Shown: positions 1-9,515 of the stretch, piece after piece
How positions within the stretch are numbered: position 1 is the first letter of the stretch
Layout of the letters: the number at the start of each line of letters is the position of its first letter
NCBI GenBank assembly: GCA_937944175.1
Contig: CALDZW010000141.1
Location: 1-14,693 of the forward strand
Length of the DNA stretch: 14,693 nucleotides
Reading direction: 5' to 3'
Origin: an uncultured Candidatus Altimarinota bacterium
GTDB taxonomy: Bacteria > Patescibacteriota > Gracilibacteria > BD1-5 > UBA6164
The notes under the pieces: model-generated
Databases searched by the model: none
What the model saw: the letters and a program-made list of their open reading frames with translations, nothing else
What the model was told of the DNA's origin: nothing
Translations under genes and position numbers: made by a program

Positions 1-683
1 TCTTTTGTTTTGACTGTCCATTTATCATCAAGAACTTTTGCTTGATGACCTCAGATATTAATCATGGGCTCTACCGTGAATACCATTCATGGTTTGATGA
101 GTTCTCATGAATTTTTAGGAGCTTTGTGGAATACATAGGGAGCTTCATGAAATTCTACTCATGTTCCATGTCCAGTGTAGTCTCTGACTATTCAATATCC
201 TAGAGGTTCTATGAATTGTGAAATTGCATATCCAATGTTTCAGTAGTAGTTTCACGGCCTAATTTCTTGAATTCCAATCTGCCAGGCATCATGAGCTGCT
301 TTGATAAGCTTATTTGCTTTTTCAGAAATTTCTCAGACGGTATACATTCTTGATGCATCTCAAAAGAATCAATCAACAATAGAGGTTACATCAATGTTGA
401 GAATATCTCCTTCTTTGAGGATTTCATTTTTGTTTGGAATTCAGTGACAAATGGTATCATTAAGTGAAATACATGTATACTTTGGAAATCAATGATACCC
501 GATACATGCTGAAACTCATCCATTTTCAAGAATAAACTCATTACAGATAGTATCTAGCTCTTCAGTTGATATTCAAGCTTTGACATGTTCTCAAATCATA
601 TCGAGTGTTCTGGCTGTAAGGTTAGCTGCTTTTCTGATTCCAGCTATTTGCTCAGGAGTTTTGATTCTAATTTTTTCTGTCAT
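1..683 (-). CDS. map: Type I methionine aminopeptidase, first copy (3' end beyond window)
   Basis: This enzyme removes the initiator methionine from new proteins in the cytoplasm. The 227 visible residues align with bacterial type I MetAP from the N-terminus. The substrate-binding His is H80 (ICHG). The metal ligands D98, D109, H172 (GHGTGVEFHEAP) and E205 (VEPM) sit at the family spacing, each one residue after the E. coli enzyme number. The last Glu ligand and about 25-30 residues lie past the left edge. The start is the first ATG after an in-frame TAA. There is no Shine-Dalgarno sequence close to it; an AGGAGG lies about 28 bases upstream, too far to act as an ordinary ribosome site. TGA codons fall at glycines, for example in the GEHVKAG and GTGVEF segments. 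It follows the second MetAP gene by 52 bp on the same strand, probably on the same transcript. Confidence 0.95.
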
Positions 684-735
684 TATTCTATTTTATATAT
701 TGAAATTAATCTTCCTCCTGATAGGGAGATAGAGA

Positions 736-1479
736 CTATATTATTATCTCAGCTTCACCGTCAGTAATCAAGATGGTGTGTTCATATTGACTTCCAAGAC
801 ATCAATCGGATGTATAGATCTCCCAATCATTATCATCAGCAATTTTTTCAGTACTGACGGCAAGTATTGGCTCAATAGCAATAGTCATTCCTTCTTTGAG
901 TTTGGGACCCGTTCAAGCTTTTCCATAGTTTGGTATGTATGGTTTCTCATGGAGTCAGTATCCAATTCCATGCCCTGTAAGATCTTTAAGTACTTTAAAT
1001 CCTGCTCCTACAACTTCTTTTTCAATAGCTGCTGATATATCTCAGACTCTATTTCATGCCTTTGCTTGTCTGATTCATGCATATAGTGCTTTTTTATTAG
1101 CTTCAATGAGCTTGGCTCAGAGATGGTTTTTATCCCTTCATCATATTATAGTGCTAAAAGCAGCATCAGTATTAATTCACACTTTTTTGTCTTTAATCCC
1201 AAAATCAAACGTGACAAGATCTCATGTACTGAAAATAATATCTTTTCTGGGTCTCCCATGAACAACAACATCATTCACACTCACACAAAGATTATTTGGA
1301 AATCAGTATACTCATTTAAAGCCACATAAAACTCAATGTTTTTTTGCTATCTCTCAACATAAGTTATCTACCTCTGCAGCGGTTGTACCATCTTTGAGTA
1401 CTTTCCTGATTTCTTCAAATACAAGTTTGTGGATTTTTGCATTTTCACGCATGATTTGAACTTCTTTTTTATTGAGCAT
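736..1479 (-). CDS. map: Type I methionine aminopeptidase, second complete copy
   Basis: This is a complete 247-residue type I MetAP with no N-terminal extension. All catalytic positions are present: H74 (VVVHG), D92 (FDFG), D105 (NTDAAF), H170 (TGHGIGYGLHE), E203 (AIEP) and E233 (QYEHT). The end reads EYxHT-like followed by a short tail and a TAG stop. The protein differs clearly from the neighbouring copy, so the pair is not a recent duplication. The start is the ATG after an in-frame TAA; upstream is only an A-rich stretch without a Shine-Dalgarno. It lies 46 bp after a secreted protein of unknown function and 52 bp before the other map gene. Why two are kept is unknown; they may differ in the residue after Met that they accept, but that is inference. 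Confidence 0.95.
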
Positions 1480-1525
1480 TCTTAAGTTTTACAGTTAGCA
1501 CGCTCAATTGGGTTTGAGGAGTGAA

Positions 1526-2821
1526 TTAATATCTACATTTTCATGTTCAGGCATCTTGATCTTGACACACTTTTTCAGCAGAAGCAATAGTTGCATCTAA
1601 TATATTGATAGATTGTGATAAATCAATATGCATTTTAATAATTCTCGTTTGAAGTTTCTCTGAATTAAGGTCTTGAGCAGCCAAAAATGGAATCTGACTT
1701 TGATATATTATGTCAAGTTCTTTCATAATATCATTACTTGATGTAACATTATCAGTAGATGTACTAATGGCACTAAGAGGTATTGACTCTACTTCTTCTC
1801 AATTTTGAGAATATTGATCACGTATTTGTTGTATGGCATCCATAAATGTTGTTACTGCTTTTGCTGCATTATTCATGTCAACATTTTGAGCAAAACGATT
1901 ATAACTGTTATCAACTGAGTTATTATCATTTGAATATTCAGTGTTGTTGTATCTATCTAGATTTTTCAAGATAGCATCTCACTGTTTTCAGCTGATTCAT
2001 TGTTTTCATAGCTCTCTTTGAAGAAGCTCTCTTTCTCTTTCTTGATAATTTGTAGACTCAGTGTTTCATCATTTCATAAGGGTGATAGCATCTTTCCAGT
2101 CCTTGATACCATCACGTCACTTCTTAAAATTTTGTGAAGCCTTTGAAATCATTTTATTTATAGTTGATCATGATTCTCATTCACAATTTCAGCAATCATT
2201 TAGAGTATGCTTATTATAATAATTGTACATTTCAGAGGTGAATGTAGGTCATACTAGGGTGAGAGGTTTTTGAAATTCACTCTGACGTCACATAATACTC
2301 AGCCTAAAAAATGAAAGAATATTATTATTATTATTAATAATACTTACAAAAATATTTTTTACTGTTCAATCTAAGTCACAGTGAGAAACTCAATTACAGA
2401 TATCATTTAAAACCTCATACGTATATCATCTTTTTATAAGCTGTTTATATAGTGTAGATAGAACTTCTGATTGATTTTCTAATAACTCAAGGTCTCTTTT
2501 AATAGGTGTTGGGATTGTTCATGTGAGATTGATTTTGAGAAACTCAGTCTGAGTATAATAGTCTGTCCAGTTAAATAACTGATTGTAAATATTGGTGGCC
2601 TGTTGCTTTAGTGAGTTTTCAGGAGGAGTAATTTTTGAGATACTTACATTGATATTTTGAATGAGTTTCTTATTTTGATCAATATACTCTTTGAGTAATG
2701 GAGCAGGAGTATCTTTAATTTTACATGTTTGACTGCAGGCTTGAACATGATTCAATCAGAAAAAAATTAAAAAACTAAAAAAACTAGTGATTATAAAAAA
2801 GTGAAGAGTGATTTTTTTCAT
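1526..2821 (-). CDS. Secreted protein of unknown function, 431 aa
   Basis: I do not recognise this family. With TGA as Gly the frame is open for 431 residues and ends in TAA. Residues 1-28 form a signal peptide: MKK, a Phe/Ile-rich hydrophobic core, then HVQA followed by Cys. Cleavage could be by signal peptidase I after VQA; VQAC is only a poor lipobox, so a lipoprotein is possible but uncertain. The mature part is polar, Asn/Gln/Ser-rich and largely helical in appearance, with a Glu/Arg-rich stretch (ERERELLQREL) near the middle. Cysteines come in close pairs (CSQTC, CNGVSHC, CGNC, and CQDAGTGKC at the C-terminus), which fits disulfides formed outside the cytoplasm. It starts 6 bases after the stop of the 563-aa secreted protein, so the two are probably co-expressed and may work together. 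No enzyme motif is visible. Confidence 0.85.
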
Positions 2822-2827
2822 GATAAG

Positions 2828-4519
2828 TTACTTATGAATAGGTATTTTACGCATTTGCTGTACGTTTGCTTGAAAATTTTCTGCATGCTCAAGCATACTT
2901 TTTGTGACACTTTCAAGTTGCATAAACTGTTTTTCAAATTCCTTTGTTTCATTAATTTGTGTATCCTTTTGGTTTGCAAGATCTATAAAAGCAAGTTTAG
3001 CTTTTGAGGTTTCAAGTATTTTCCTACGTTCTTCAATTCTAGCAGATATTGTGGAGAGAGTCTGATCTCAACTATTAAGAATAGTTTTTTCCTCACCCAT
3101 AGTATCAGTAAAAATATCAAGATCATTTTGCCTTGTACAGTCAAATCATTGAGCATTCCATCGTTCACAAAAGAAGGTATTTTTTTTATAATCTCATATT
3201 CAGTCTCCAACACTAGGTTCATTTTCTTTTTGCTCTTGTTCTTCTTTTTTTAGATCAAGATCTAGAAAAGGAGGAGTTTTTTTAGTAACCACAAAACCAA
3301 GTGACAACATATCAGGAAGGCTGATATCTCTGAGTCATAGCTCAAAATTGTTTGTAGTCATTTTTGCTTGAGCTAGAGAAGAATTGATGAATTTTTTGAG
3401 ATGTTTGTTAGCATTTTCTAAAATACTTTCAATACTATCTCATTTAGGTTCTGGATTTGATGTGACAAAATCTACTTCAATACAAAAGAATCAATCACAT
3501 CCCCAAGCCTCATTATCGTTTCACTTGTTTATTCACACTCATGTTTGAATTCATGCAATATTTGGATTTTCTATAATTTCTTGTACTGTTCATGATCCAG
3601 ATGCAATATAACTACTTCATCATACAGGGGTTGAAATATTATTGTTAGATTCTCAAAATATTTGTGATTGTGAGAGTAAAAAAGCAAGTTCATTTGGTCA
3701 CAATCAACTTTGATTTGTGTCTTGAGCACACATATATTGAGTGTTGTCCAACTCTAAAATATGACCTTCAAGAGGGGATATATGTGATTGTGTATCTCAC
3801 AAGGTGCTTTCGTGTCAAGCAGAAGGGAGTTGGAATTCAGAAAGCTCATTCTCAGTTAGTAATCATCCACTGAGGGTATTAGAATTTTCTCTTGATGAAT
3901 GATTATTTGAAGAGTTAAAAAGATTATTAATAGCATTATTTCATGCTGATCACTCTCATGAATGTTTTTCAAATTTTTTTAAAAGGATCTGATTAATATT
4001 TTCAATATCTTTCATGAGGTCAAACAATGAATTTTGCACATTTCAATCTGTGTATACTCAAATATCAGCAATACTCTTGTTCATAGTAAGAGCTCCAATA
4101 GACTCTTCTTTAGCAGCAATTTTTATATCTTGAGTATGACCAACTATTGAGCTAAGGGTGGTGATTGGAATTCAATTATAATTAAAACAATTAGGTCAAA
4201 GCTTTGACTGTAGTATTTCAATGTTTCCATTACTAATTTCCTCTACTTCATGTGCCTGAAGATCAGCGGATATATCACAATTTCAAAATCAATCAAGTTT
4301 GAGAGTAGAATTAATTTTTTGAGAAATAGTCCCACTAGATTTATTTCCATTGAGCCTCATTGAATAACTTTTTTCTAAGTAGTCTTTTGTTCAAGAATCA
4401 ATTTTTCTGTACATATCAATTCACAATCCTTCTCAAAACATAGTAAAACCACTATAAAGACTTGTATGAAGAAGAATTCATACAAGGAGTATTTTTAGAA
4501 GGAATGGTAAGTATTTCAT
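2828..4519 (-). CDS. Secreted or membrane-anchored protein of unknown function, 563 aa
   Basis: I do not recognise this family. The frame is open for 563 residues only with TGA as Gly. The N-terminus (MKYLPFLLKILLVGILLHTS) is a hydrophobic signal peptide or membrane anchor with no clear cleavage site. The middle is rich in Asn, Ser and Gly and looks disordered or linker-like. Cysteines come mainly in spaced pairs: GNCDIS, GPNCFN, MCAQ, GCDGFFCIEVDF, and FFCER with FDCTR. A charged segment (KKEEQEQKE) precedes the last pair, and the C-terminal ~100 residues are strongly charged and helical, probably coiled coil. It follows clpC by 59 bp and the 431-aa secreted protein follows it by 6 bp. The two share an exported, paired-cysteine, helix-rich style, suggesting a two-part surface or envelope assembly; that function is inference. 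Confidence 0.85.
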
Positions 4520-4578
4520 AGCAAGACACTGTCATCTACGTCAAGAAACAAGGAATTTGTTTTTGTTTCTAATGTAGT

Positions 4579-7146
4579 CTAATAATCAAAAACTATTTTA
4601 CTTTTTTCAATACGCAATGCAACTTTGTCTGATACATTTTCATTAATCATATCTTCAGCTATCACATCTTCTATATTATCAGCAACATATCTTCTTATTT
4701 CTCTTGCTCAAAATTCAGGATTATAGACTTCTTTTGCTATATGATTGATGACTTTGGTATCATAATCAAGTGTAATGTCTTTTTCAGCAAGTCTATTGGC
4801 TATTTTTTTGAGATGCAGCTTCACAATTTTTTTGATGTCTTTTTTATTGAGAGGGTTGAATACAATAATTTTATCTATTCTATTCACAAACTCAGGAGCA
4901 AAGTAATCAGTGAGATTATTTTTAATATTTTCTTTTGCCTGATCAAAACTATCCATAATTTCTTTCTCTTCATCTTCTGTGACATTGAAACCAATTTTTT
5001 CTGCTTTATCAGAAAATTCTTCTGCTCCAATATTTGAAGTCATTACAAGAATAGTATTTTTGAAATTTACTTTTCTTCATTTATTGTCTGTAAGCACTCA
5101 ATCTTCAAGAATTTGAAGGAGGATATTATAGACTTCAAAGTCAGCCTTTTCAATCTCATCAAATAATACTATTGAATACGGTTTTTTTCTAATTTTTTCA
5201 GTTAGCATTCAACCTTCTTCATATCATACATATCAAGCACTGGCTCAAATAAGCTTATTAATGGAAGTTTTATCATTGTATTCACTCATATCAATTTTTA
5301 TCAGAGCATTGTCATCATTATAAAATTCTTTTGCAAGAACTTTAATAAGTTCAGTTTTTCAGACTCATGTAGGCCCAAGGAATAAAAAGCTTCCTAAAGG
5401 TCTGTTTTCATCACTAATTCAGGCTCTACTTCTCATGATTGCACGAGTGATTCCTTCGATAGCATCATCTTGACCAATAATACTTTTTCTAATAGTTTTA
5501 GGAAGTTTTTTGAGTTTATCTACTTCTTTTTTAGATAGATTCTCTGTAGGGATACCAGTACTCATACTCAGGACTTTTTGAATATCTTTTATTCCAATAG
5601 TCATTCTTTTGCTTTTTGGAATTGAAAATTTTTGTTTGATAGAAGTAATTTTTTCTTCCATTACAGTTTTTTTTGTTTTCAAATCACTGGCTTGCTTATA
5701 TTTTTGAGCTATAACAGCAGTATCAATTTTTGTTTGAATTGATGCCATTTTTGTTTTTAATGCTTTAATTTCTTTTTCATCAAAATTATACTGCATAGAT
5801 TTCAAACTACAGGCTTCATCAATGAGATCAATGGCCTTGTCAGGGAGGAATCTATCTGTAATATATCTACTACTCAAACTTACTGATTCAATACAGGCTT
5901 CATCAGAAATATTCAGGTTATGGTACTCCTCAAATGTTTCTTTGATACCAAGTACAATCTTATTTGCTGTTTCTTTATTTGGTTCATCAGCATTGACTCT
6001 TTGAAATCTTCTCTCAAGAGCAGCATCTTTTTCTATATATTTCTGATATTCATTGAGAGTAGTAGCGCCAATTACTTTAATTTTTCATCTTCCCATTGCA
6101 GGTTTGAGTATATTTGAAGCATCAAGACTTCACTCTCAGCTTCAAGCTCAAATAATGGTGTGTATTTCATCAATAAAGAGTATTACTTCATTTTCTATTT
6201 TAGAAGCTTCTTCTATTACAGATTTAATTCTTTGTTCAAACTCTCACCTGTATTTTGTTCCTGCTACCATTGAGTTAATATCTATAGCAAGAATTCTTTT
6301 ATCTTTCATTGAAAAAGGGACTTTACCTTGTTTGATTCTGAGAGCCAGTCACTCAACAATTGCAGTTTTCCCAACTCATGGTTCTCCAAGAAGTACAGGA
6401 TTATTTTTGGTCTTTCTATTAAGAATAGCGATCAAACGCTCTATCTCAGTATCTCTTCAGATGATATGTTCAATTTTTCATTCTTTCGCTTCTTCAGTGA
6501 GATCTTCTGAATAGAAATCTAGAGTAGGAGTATCTGTAGGTGATTCTTTTTTATTTTTAGGTTTTTTATTCATATCAAAAGGAGTAGCTCATGTCATTCC
6601 TCAAAGGCCACCAAGAAGGTTCTCTGTCAAAGCTCCAATGATTTGTCACATAGAATTATCTTGGGAACTTGCTTCTTTTTTTCATGTGTTACTTCAATCA
6701 ATAGTTCCAGTTTTTTCTAGGTCAATGAGATTGATTTCCAGATCACTTGAGTTAATTCCTATAAAATCAAGTACCTGAGGTAACCATTTTCCAGTTTTTA
6801 GCATAGAAAGCAGAAAGTCCTCAAGAGAGGCTTTTGATTTTTTATATTCAGCTGCATTTTTTACACTCCCAAGGATGACATCTTTGAGTTCAAGATCCAT
6901 TCATGCATACTTTCATTTTCTACTATCAGGTTTTTTATTGAAGAGTCATTTCCCAATAATTTCAAGAATGAGCTTTTCATTAATTCCATAAAGATCAAGA
7001 AGTTCTTTGATAGACCCCGTACAATGAAGGACAATCTCAATAAAAATATCTTCTTGAGATAGTTCAGAAAAACCTATTCATTTAATACGAGCTTCAGCAT
7101 TAATAAGCGCTTTTTTATATCAATCTGAGAAATTATTTTGAATCAT
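4579..7146 (-). CDS. clpC: ATP-dependent Clp protease ATP-binding subunit ClpC (AAA+ unfoldase)
   Basis: This is a two-ring AAA+ unfoldase of 855 residues that feeds proteins to the ClpP protease. The order is: a divergent Clp N domain (about 1-150), a low-complexity linker, then D1 with Walker A GEPGVGKT (254-261) and Walker [10 protein letters not shown] short middle domain with a UVR-like motif ([12 protein letters not shown], about 484) follows. D2 has Walker A GPTGVGKT (591-598), Walker [10 protein letters not shown], and the C-terminal arginine and sensor segments (EFVNRID, FGAREIRR). The short middle domain argues for ClpC over ClpB, as does IGF (718-720) at the place of the ClpP-docking loop. 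Both Walker A2 glycines before Val and Lys are TGA codons. The stop is TAG. No ClpP gene and no recognisable CtsR or CIRCE operator is in the window. It heads a minus-strand run with two secreted proteins and two map genes. Confidence 0.96.
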
Positions 7147-7285
7147 GTTTAATGTATTAATTAACTGTTGTTATATTAAAGAAAATAATATAAAATCCCT
7201 ATCTTGAATTCTTTCCCTTTCTTCAAAGAGAAAGAGGAAAAAAAACAAGAGATCCTAATTAAGATATTTATCCTATTTCCATTAG

Positions 7286-7309
7286 AGACCAGTCTAAAAT
7301 AATTTTAGA
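7286..7309. promoter_or_regulatory. Two overlapping small palindromes, possible operator upstream of clpC
   Basis: AGACCAGTCT (7286-7295) is a 4-2-4 inverted repeat. It overlaps an 8-1-8 inverted repeat centred on 7301 (arms TCTAAAAT / ATTTTAGA). The cluster lies about 140-160 bp upstream of the clpC start and overlaps the only weak minus-strand promoter-like pair. It has no U-run, so it is unlikely to be a terminator. Binding of a regulator here is inference. Confidence 0.3.
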
Positions 7310-7350
7310 GTAAGTAAAGAGAAATACGAAGTTTTTTCGTTAAAAAATCC

Positions 7351-7378
7351 TTGAGTTTTTGTTTTTCTAACTTATACT
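7351..7378 (+). promoter_or_regulatory. Candidate distal promoter for the YtxH-like gene
   Basis: TTGAGT (7351-7356) and TATACT (7373-7378) are separated by 16 bp, a good match to a housekeeping sigma-70 promoter. Transcription would begin near 7385, leaving about a 100-nt leader before the ATG at 7489. It may be a second promoter for that gene. Confidence 0.4.
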
Positions 7379-7439
7379 GATACTACCATTAAATAAATAT
7401 ATATAAAAGCTTTTGTATACATACGGTTGCGCTTTTGTT

Positions 7440-7467
7440 TTGAACATTATTTATTGTACAGTATAAT
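7440..7467 (+). promoter_or_regulatory. Promoter of the YtxH-like gene
   Basis: TTGAAC (7440-7445), a 16-bp spacer and a perfect TATAAT (7462-7467) lie just upstream of the ATG at 7489. This gives a predicted leader of only about 15 nt. It is the strongest promoter match in the window. The leader is AT-only near the start codon and has no Shine-Dalgarno sequence. Confidence 0.6.
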
Positions 7468-7488
7468 ATATAATATAAATTAAAAATT

Positions 7489-7968
7489 ATGTTAGGAAAT
7501 AAACTACTTCTAGCTGCTGCAGCATATGTTGCATGAACAGTTGTTACATCAGTGTTTTCATCAAAAAAATGAGATAAAGTAAGAGAAGAAATTGAGTTAG
7601 CTAAGGAAAATTGAGAAGATCCTAAAAAAGTTGTATTGAATAACTTTATAGATACTCATGTAAAGGCACTTGATTGACTCAAAACGAAATATGTTACTGA
7701 TGAAAATAAAGCACTCTTTGATGAAAAAGTAGTTGAAATAAAAGCTCTTATCAAAGAGCTTGCAAAAGAATGAGAATCACTGCTTGCTGAGCTTCAAGAT
7801 AAATGATGAGACTATGCTGAAGAAGCAAAGGTAAATCTTAAAAAAACATATTCAGATAAAAAAGCACAAATAGAGGAATTAGCAGGGAAGCCTGATAAAA
7901 TGGAAAAACTTAAAGGAAAACTAGCCGCTACCTATAAAGATTTGAAAAATAAGATTGATAAGTCATAA
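7489..7968 (+). CDS. Small membrane-anchored helical protein, YtxH-like
   Basis: This is a 159-residue protein, the only plus-strand gene in the window. It has an N-terminal Ala/Leu-rich hydrophobic segment (LLLAAAAYVAGTVVTSVF, about residues 6-23). A SSKKGDKVREE junction and a long Lys/Glu-rich amphipathic helix without cysteines follow. This layout, one short membrane segment rich in small residues and then a charged helical tail, recalls YtxH-domain envelope/stress proteins; the match is by layout, not by a decisive motif. Seven in-frame TGA codons, two of them consecutive (DKGGDY), fall where small residues suit the sequence. It has its own promoter, is divergent from clpC, and ends in a hairpin shared with the convergent DUF1704 gene. 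It could equally be a generic membrane-tethered coiled-coil protein. Confidence 0.85.
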
Positions 7969-7978
7969 AAAATAACAT

Positions 7979-8011
7979 AAAAATAAATCCTGATAATCAG
8001 GATTTATTTTT
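7979..8011. terminator. Bidirectional terminator, copy 1 of a repeated hairpin
   Basis: This is a 15-bp stem with a 3-nt loop (TAA, 7994-7996) whose GC part is TCCTGA/TCAGGA, with A-runs on the left and T-runs on the right. It lies 10 bases after the YtxH-like stop codon. The TAA stop of the convergent DUF1704 gene (8004-8006) is inside the right arm, so one element ends both transcripts. The central 29 bases recur as an exact reverse complement after the peroxiredoxin gene near 10968. Confidence 0.85.
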
Positions 8012-9458
8012 TTATTTGAGAGTCATCTTTTTTTACCATATCAATTATTCATATCATTCTGTCTTTAAATCATTCATTCCATTCAGGTGAGATATGGAAT
8101 CTAAAGTCTTTTTTCCTAAGTTCTTCTAGAGTAATTTCAGGATTTAAAATTAATTCTGTCATAACTTTACCAAACCAAATTGGATAATTAAATTCTTTGT
8201 CTTTTTCAATATCAGAAATGTTCATTTCTAATAGAGCATCAATTGAAACCTGTTTAGCATAAAATTTCTTTAAGAAATCAATCTTCTCTTCATGGTTAAA
8301 TTCTGAAAATAATTTTTGTAATTTCAAAGCTCATCTTGTATATAACAGATCTTTTTTATTAGATCAAGGTCTTGTCATATTGTAGAATCTTTTTACCCTT
8401 AATAGTCTATTTTTAGACATTTTTTTGATCTCTTCTGGTGTAGTTGAAGAATCTGATTTTAACTTGAAATATATATATAGTAATCTATAAAGTTTTTCTC
8501 ATCAAAATAATTCTCACATGTATGTAGTGATATGACTTGTAGTTGGTCTAATTTGTAGATTTTGAATGGATGATTCTATTAAATTTTCACTAAGAGTTGC
8601 AAATCATTCTTCTGATTCTTGCCAATTCCATCATGTTACCCCAGTAACAGTATTTGATCTAACTGCATGAACAGATATCTCATGATCAATAAGACTGAGA
8701 AGTTTATCCAGGGATCGATTTTTTATTTCACTAGGAAGGTATATTATTTTCTTGCCTGGATCACAGACAGGATTTGAAGAATCCTTATTAATAAGTACTT
8801 GCCAACCATTTAATCATTGTAATTTTAGGCACTCTTCGAATAGTTTAATGATACTTTGAGATGAAATTTTTTTTGATAGTAATCATTCTTTTTGTATAGA
8901 GATTTTTTCTTGATTTATTGTTCATTTGAGATTTAAATTATTTTTAAAAAAAGAAATTTCATCATCACTGAGCTTATGTTTATTTGCATGAAAATTATGA
9001 CTTATTTCAGTTAATACATAGTTTTCTTCATTTTCAGATTCTGAAATATTTTTTCAAAAAATTCTTGATTGTATTTGATCAATTTGATTAATTGTTTGAT
9101 CTGAATTGAAGTGAGAGTGATAACTCCCTGATTTTTCTCATTCATTTTCAATTGCCAAAGAAAGCATATCATAAAATTCACATAAGTTTACACAAAGTGT
9201 TTGTAAAGTTTTTTTATCAAGTTTATTTAGGTCTACATCTGCATAGATTTCTTTGATTATTTCTTCAATAGCTTTCTTATCTGAGTTGTATTCAAGTACT
9301 TTCTTTACTATAGTTCATCTACTCACTATAGTCTCTGGACTGAAAAAATCAGTTGACAACCAAATATTATTATCTAATTTTTTGTAACGGAGGATTCATG
9401 CAATTGGGTATTCATTCTTTTTTTTAATATCTGAAATTCTTTCTCAATAGTTGTTCAA
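8004..9458 (-). CDS. DUF1704 / MATCAP-like zinc metallopeptidase
   Basis: This is a predicted zinc-dependent peptidase of the DUF1704 family. The family is known from a conserved QEGLA motif and from human MATCAP, which removes the C-terminal tyrosine of alpha-tubulin. The bacterial members' substrates are unknown to me. Numbering from the TTG at 9458 gives 484 residues. Here the motif HEISVH (H259, E260, H264) is the HExxxH zinc site, and EEGFA (E284) corresponds to QEGLA with its third ligand. A later KKDLLYTRGAL segment matches the family's C-terminal signature. No ATG is available at the 5' end: the frame is open only from 9488, just after an in-frame TAA, and TTG at 9458 is the best start. 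The promoter candidate just upstream would give about a 23-nt leader. The stop lies inside the terminator hairpin. No signal peptide is seen, so it is probably cytoplasmic. Confidence 0.85.
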
Positions 9459-9487
9459 TTTTAAATGAAAGTAAAAATTAAAGAAAA

Positions 9488-9515
9488 TTTATATATAAAA
9501 AAAATAAAAAGGCAA
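9488..9515 (-). promoter_or_regulatory. Candidate promoter of the DUF1704 gene, overlapping a terminator stem
   Basis: On the minus strand TTGCCT (9515-9510) and TATAAA (9493-9488) are 16 bp apart. The -35 lies in the stem of the upstream hairpin and the spacer in its T-run. It would start transcription near 9481, about 23 bases before the TTG start. The match is moderate and the region is T-rich, so chance is possible. Confidence 0.35.

Larger units (their letters stand above)
7147..7488. other. Divergent intergenic control region between clpC and the YtxH-like gene
   Basis: These 342 bp hold no gene I can support. They contain two plus-strand promoter candidates (listed separately) and several small inverted repeats. 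One is an AGAC-CA-GTCT palindrome at 7286-7295, which touches an 8-1-8 palindrome built on CTAAAAT at 7293-7309. Another is an imperfect purine/pyrimidine hairpin around 7211-7240 next to a run of A. For clpC on the minus strand I found no convincing -35/-10 pair; TTAGAC and TAGGAT with a 16-bp gap, overlapping the AGAC-CA-GTCT palindrome, is the best and is weak. No CtsR or CIRCE element was recognised. Confidence 0.6.

Noticed and set aside
712..719. AGGAGG on the minus strand upstream of the first map gene
   Set aside because: It is about 28 bases from the ATG and an in-frame TAA lies between, so it cannot serve as its ribosome site or mark a longer start.
585..1329. Overlapping plus-strand open frames of 60-108 codons across 585-1329
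   Set aside because: They are antisense shadows of the two methionine aminopeptidase genes, which carry full catalytic motifs on the other strand.
2983..3222. Minus-strand 79-codon frame starting MNLVLETEYEI
   Set aside because: It is in a different frame from the 563-aa secreted protein, which is open across the same bases when TGA is Gly.
3661..3960. Repeated short motifs in the 563-aa gene as a possible CRISPR or tandem repeat array
   Set aside because: No regular unit or spacing is present; the likeness is only Asn/Ser/Gly-rich coding sequence.
4520..4578. Possible promoter (TTGACG) and hairpin (AAACAA / TTGTTT) between clpC and the 563-aa gene
   Set aside because: The -10 would overlap the start codon, and the 6-bp AT-only stem has no U-run after it on the minus strand.
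4741..6514. Plus-strand open frames opposite clpC (4741-5037, 5822-6514)
   Set aside because: They lie antisense to conserved ClpC domains, have no family resemblance and overlap each other in different frames.
7211..7240. Purine/pyrimidine hairpin next to an A-run read as a clpC-side terminator
   Set aside because: On the minus strand the T-run comes before the stem rather than after it, and pairing is imperfect.
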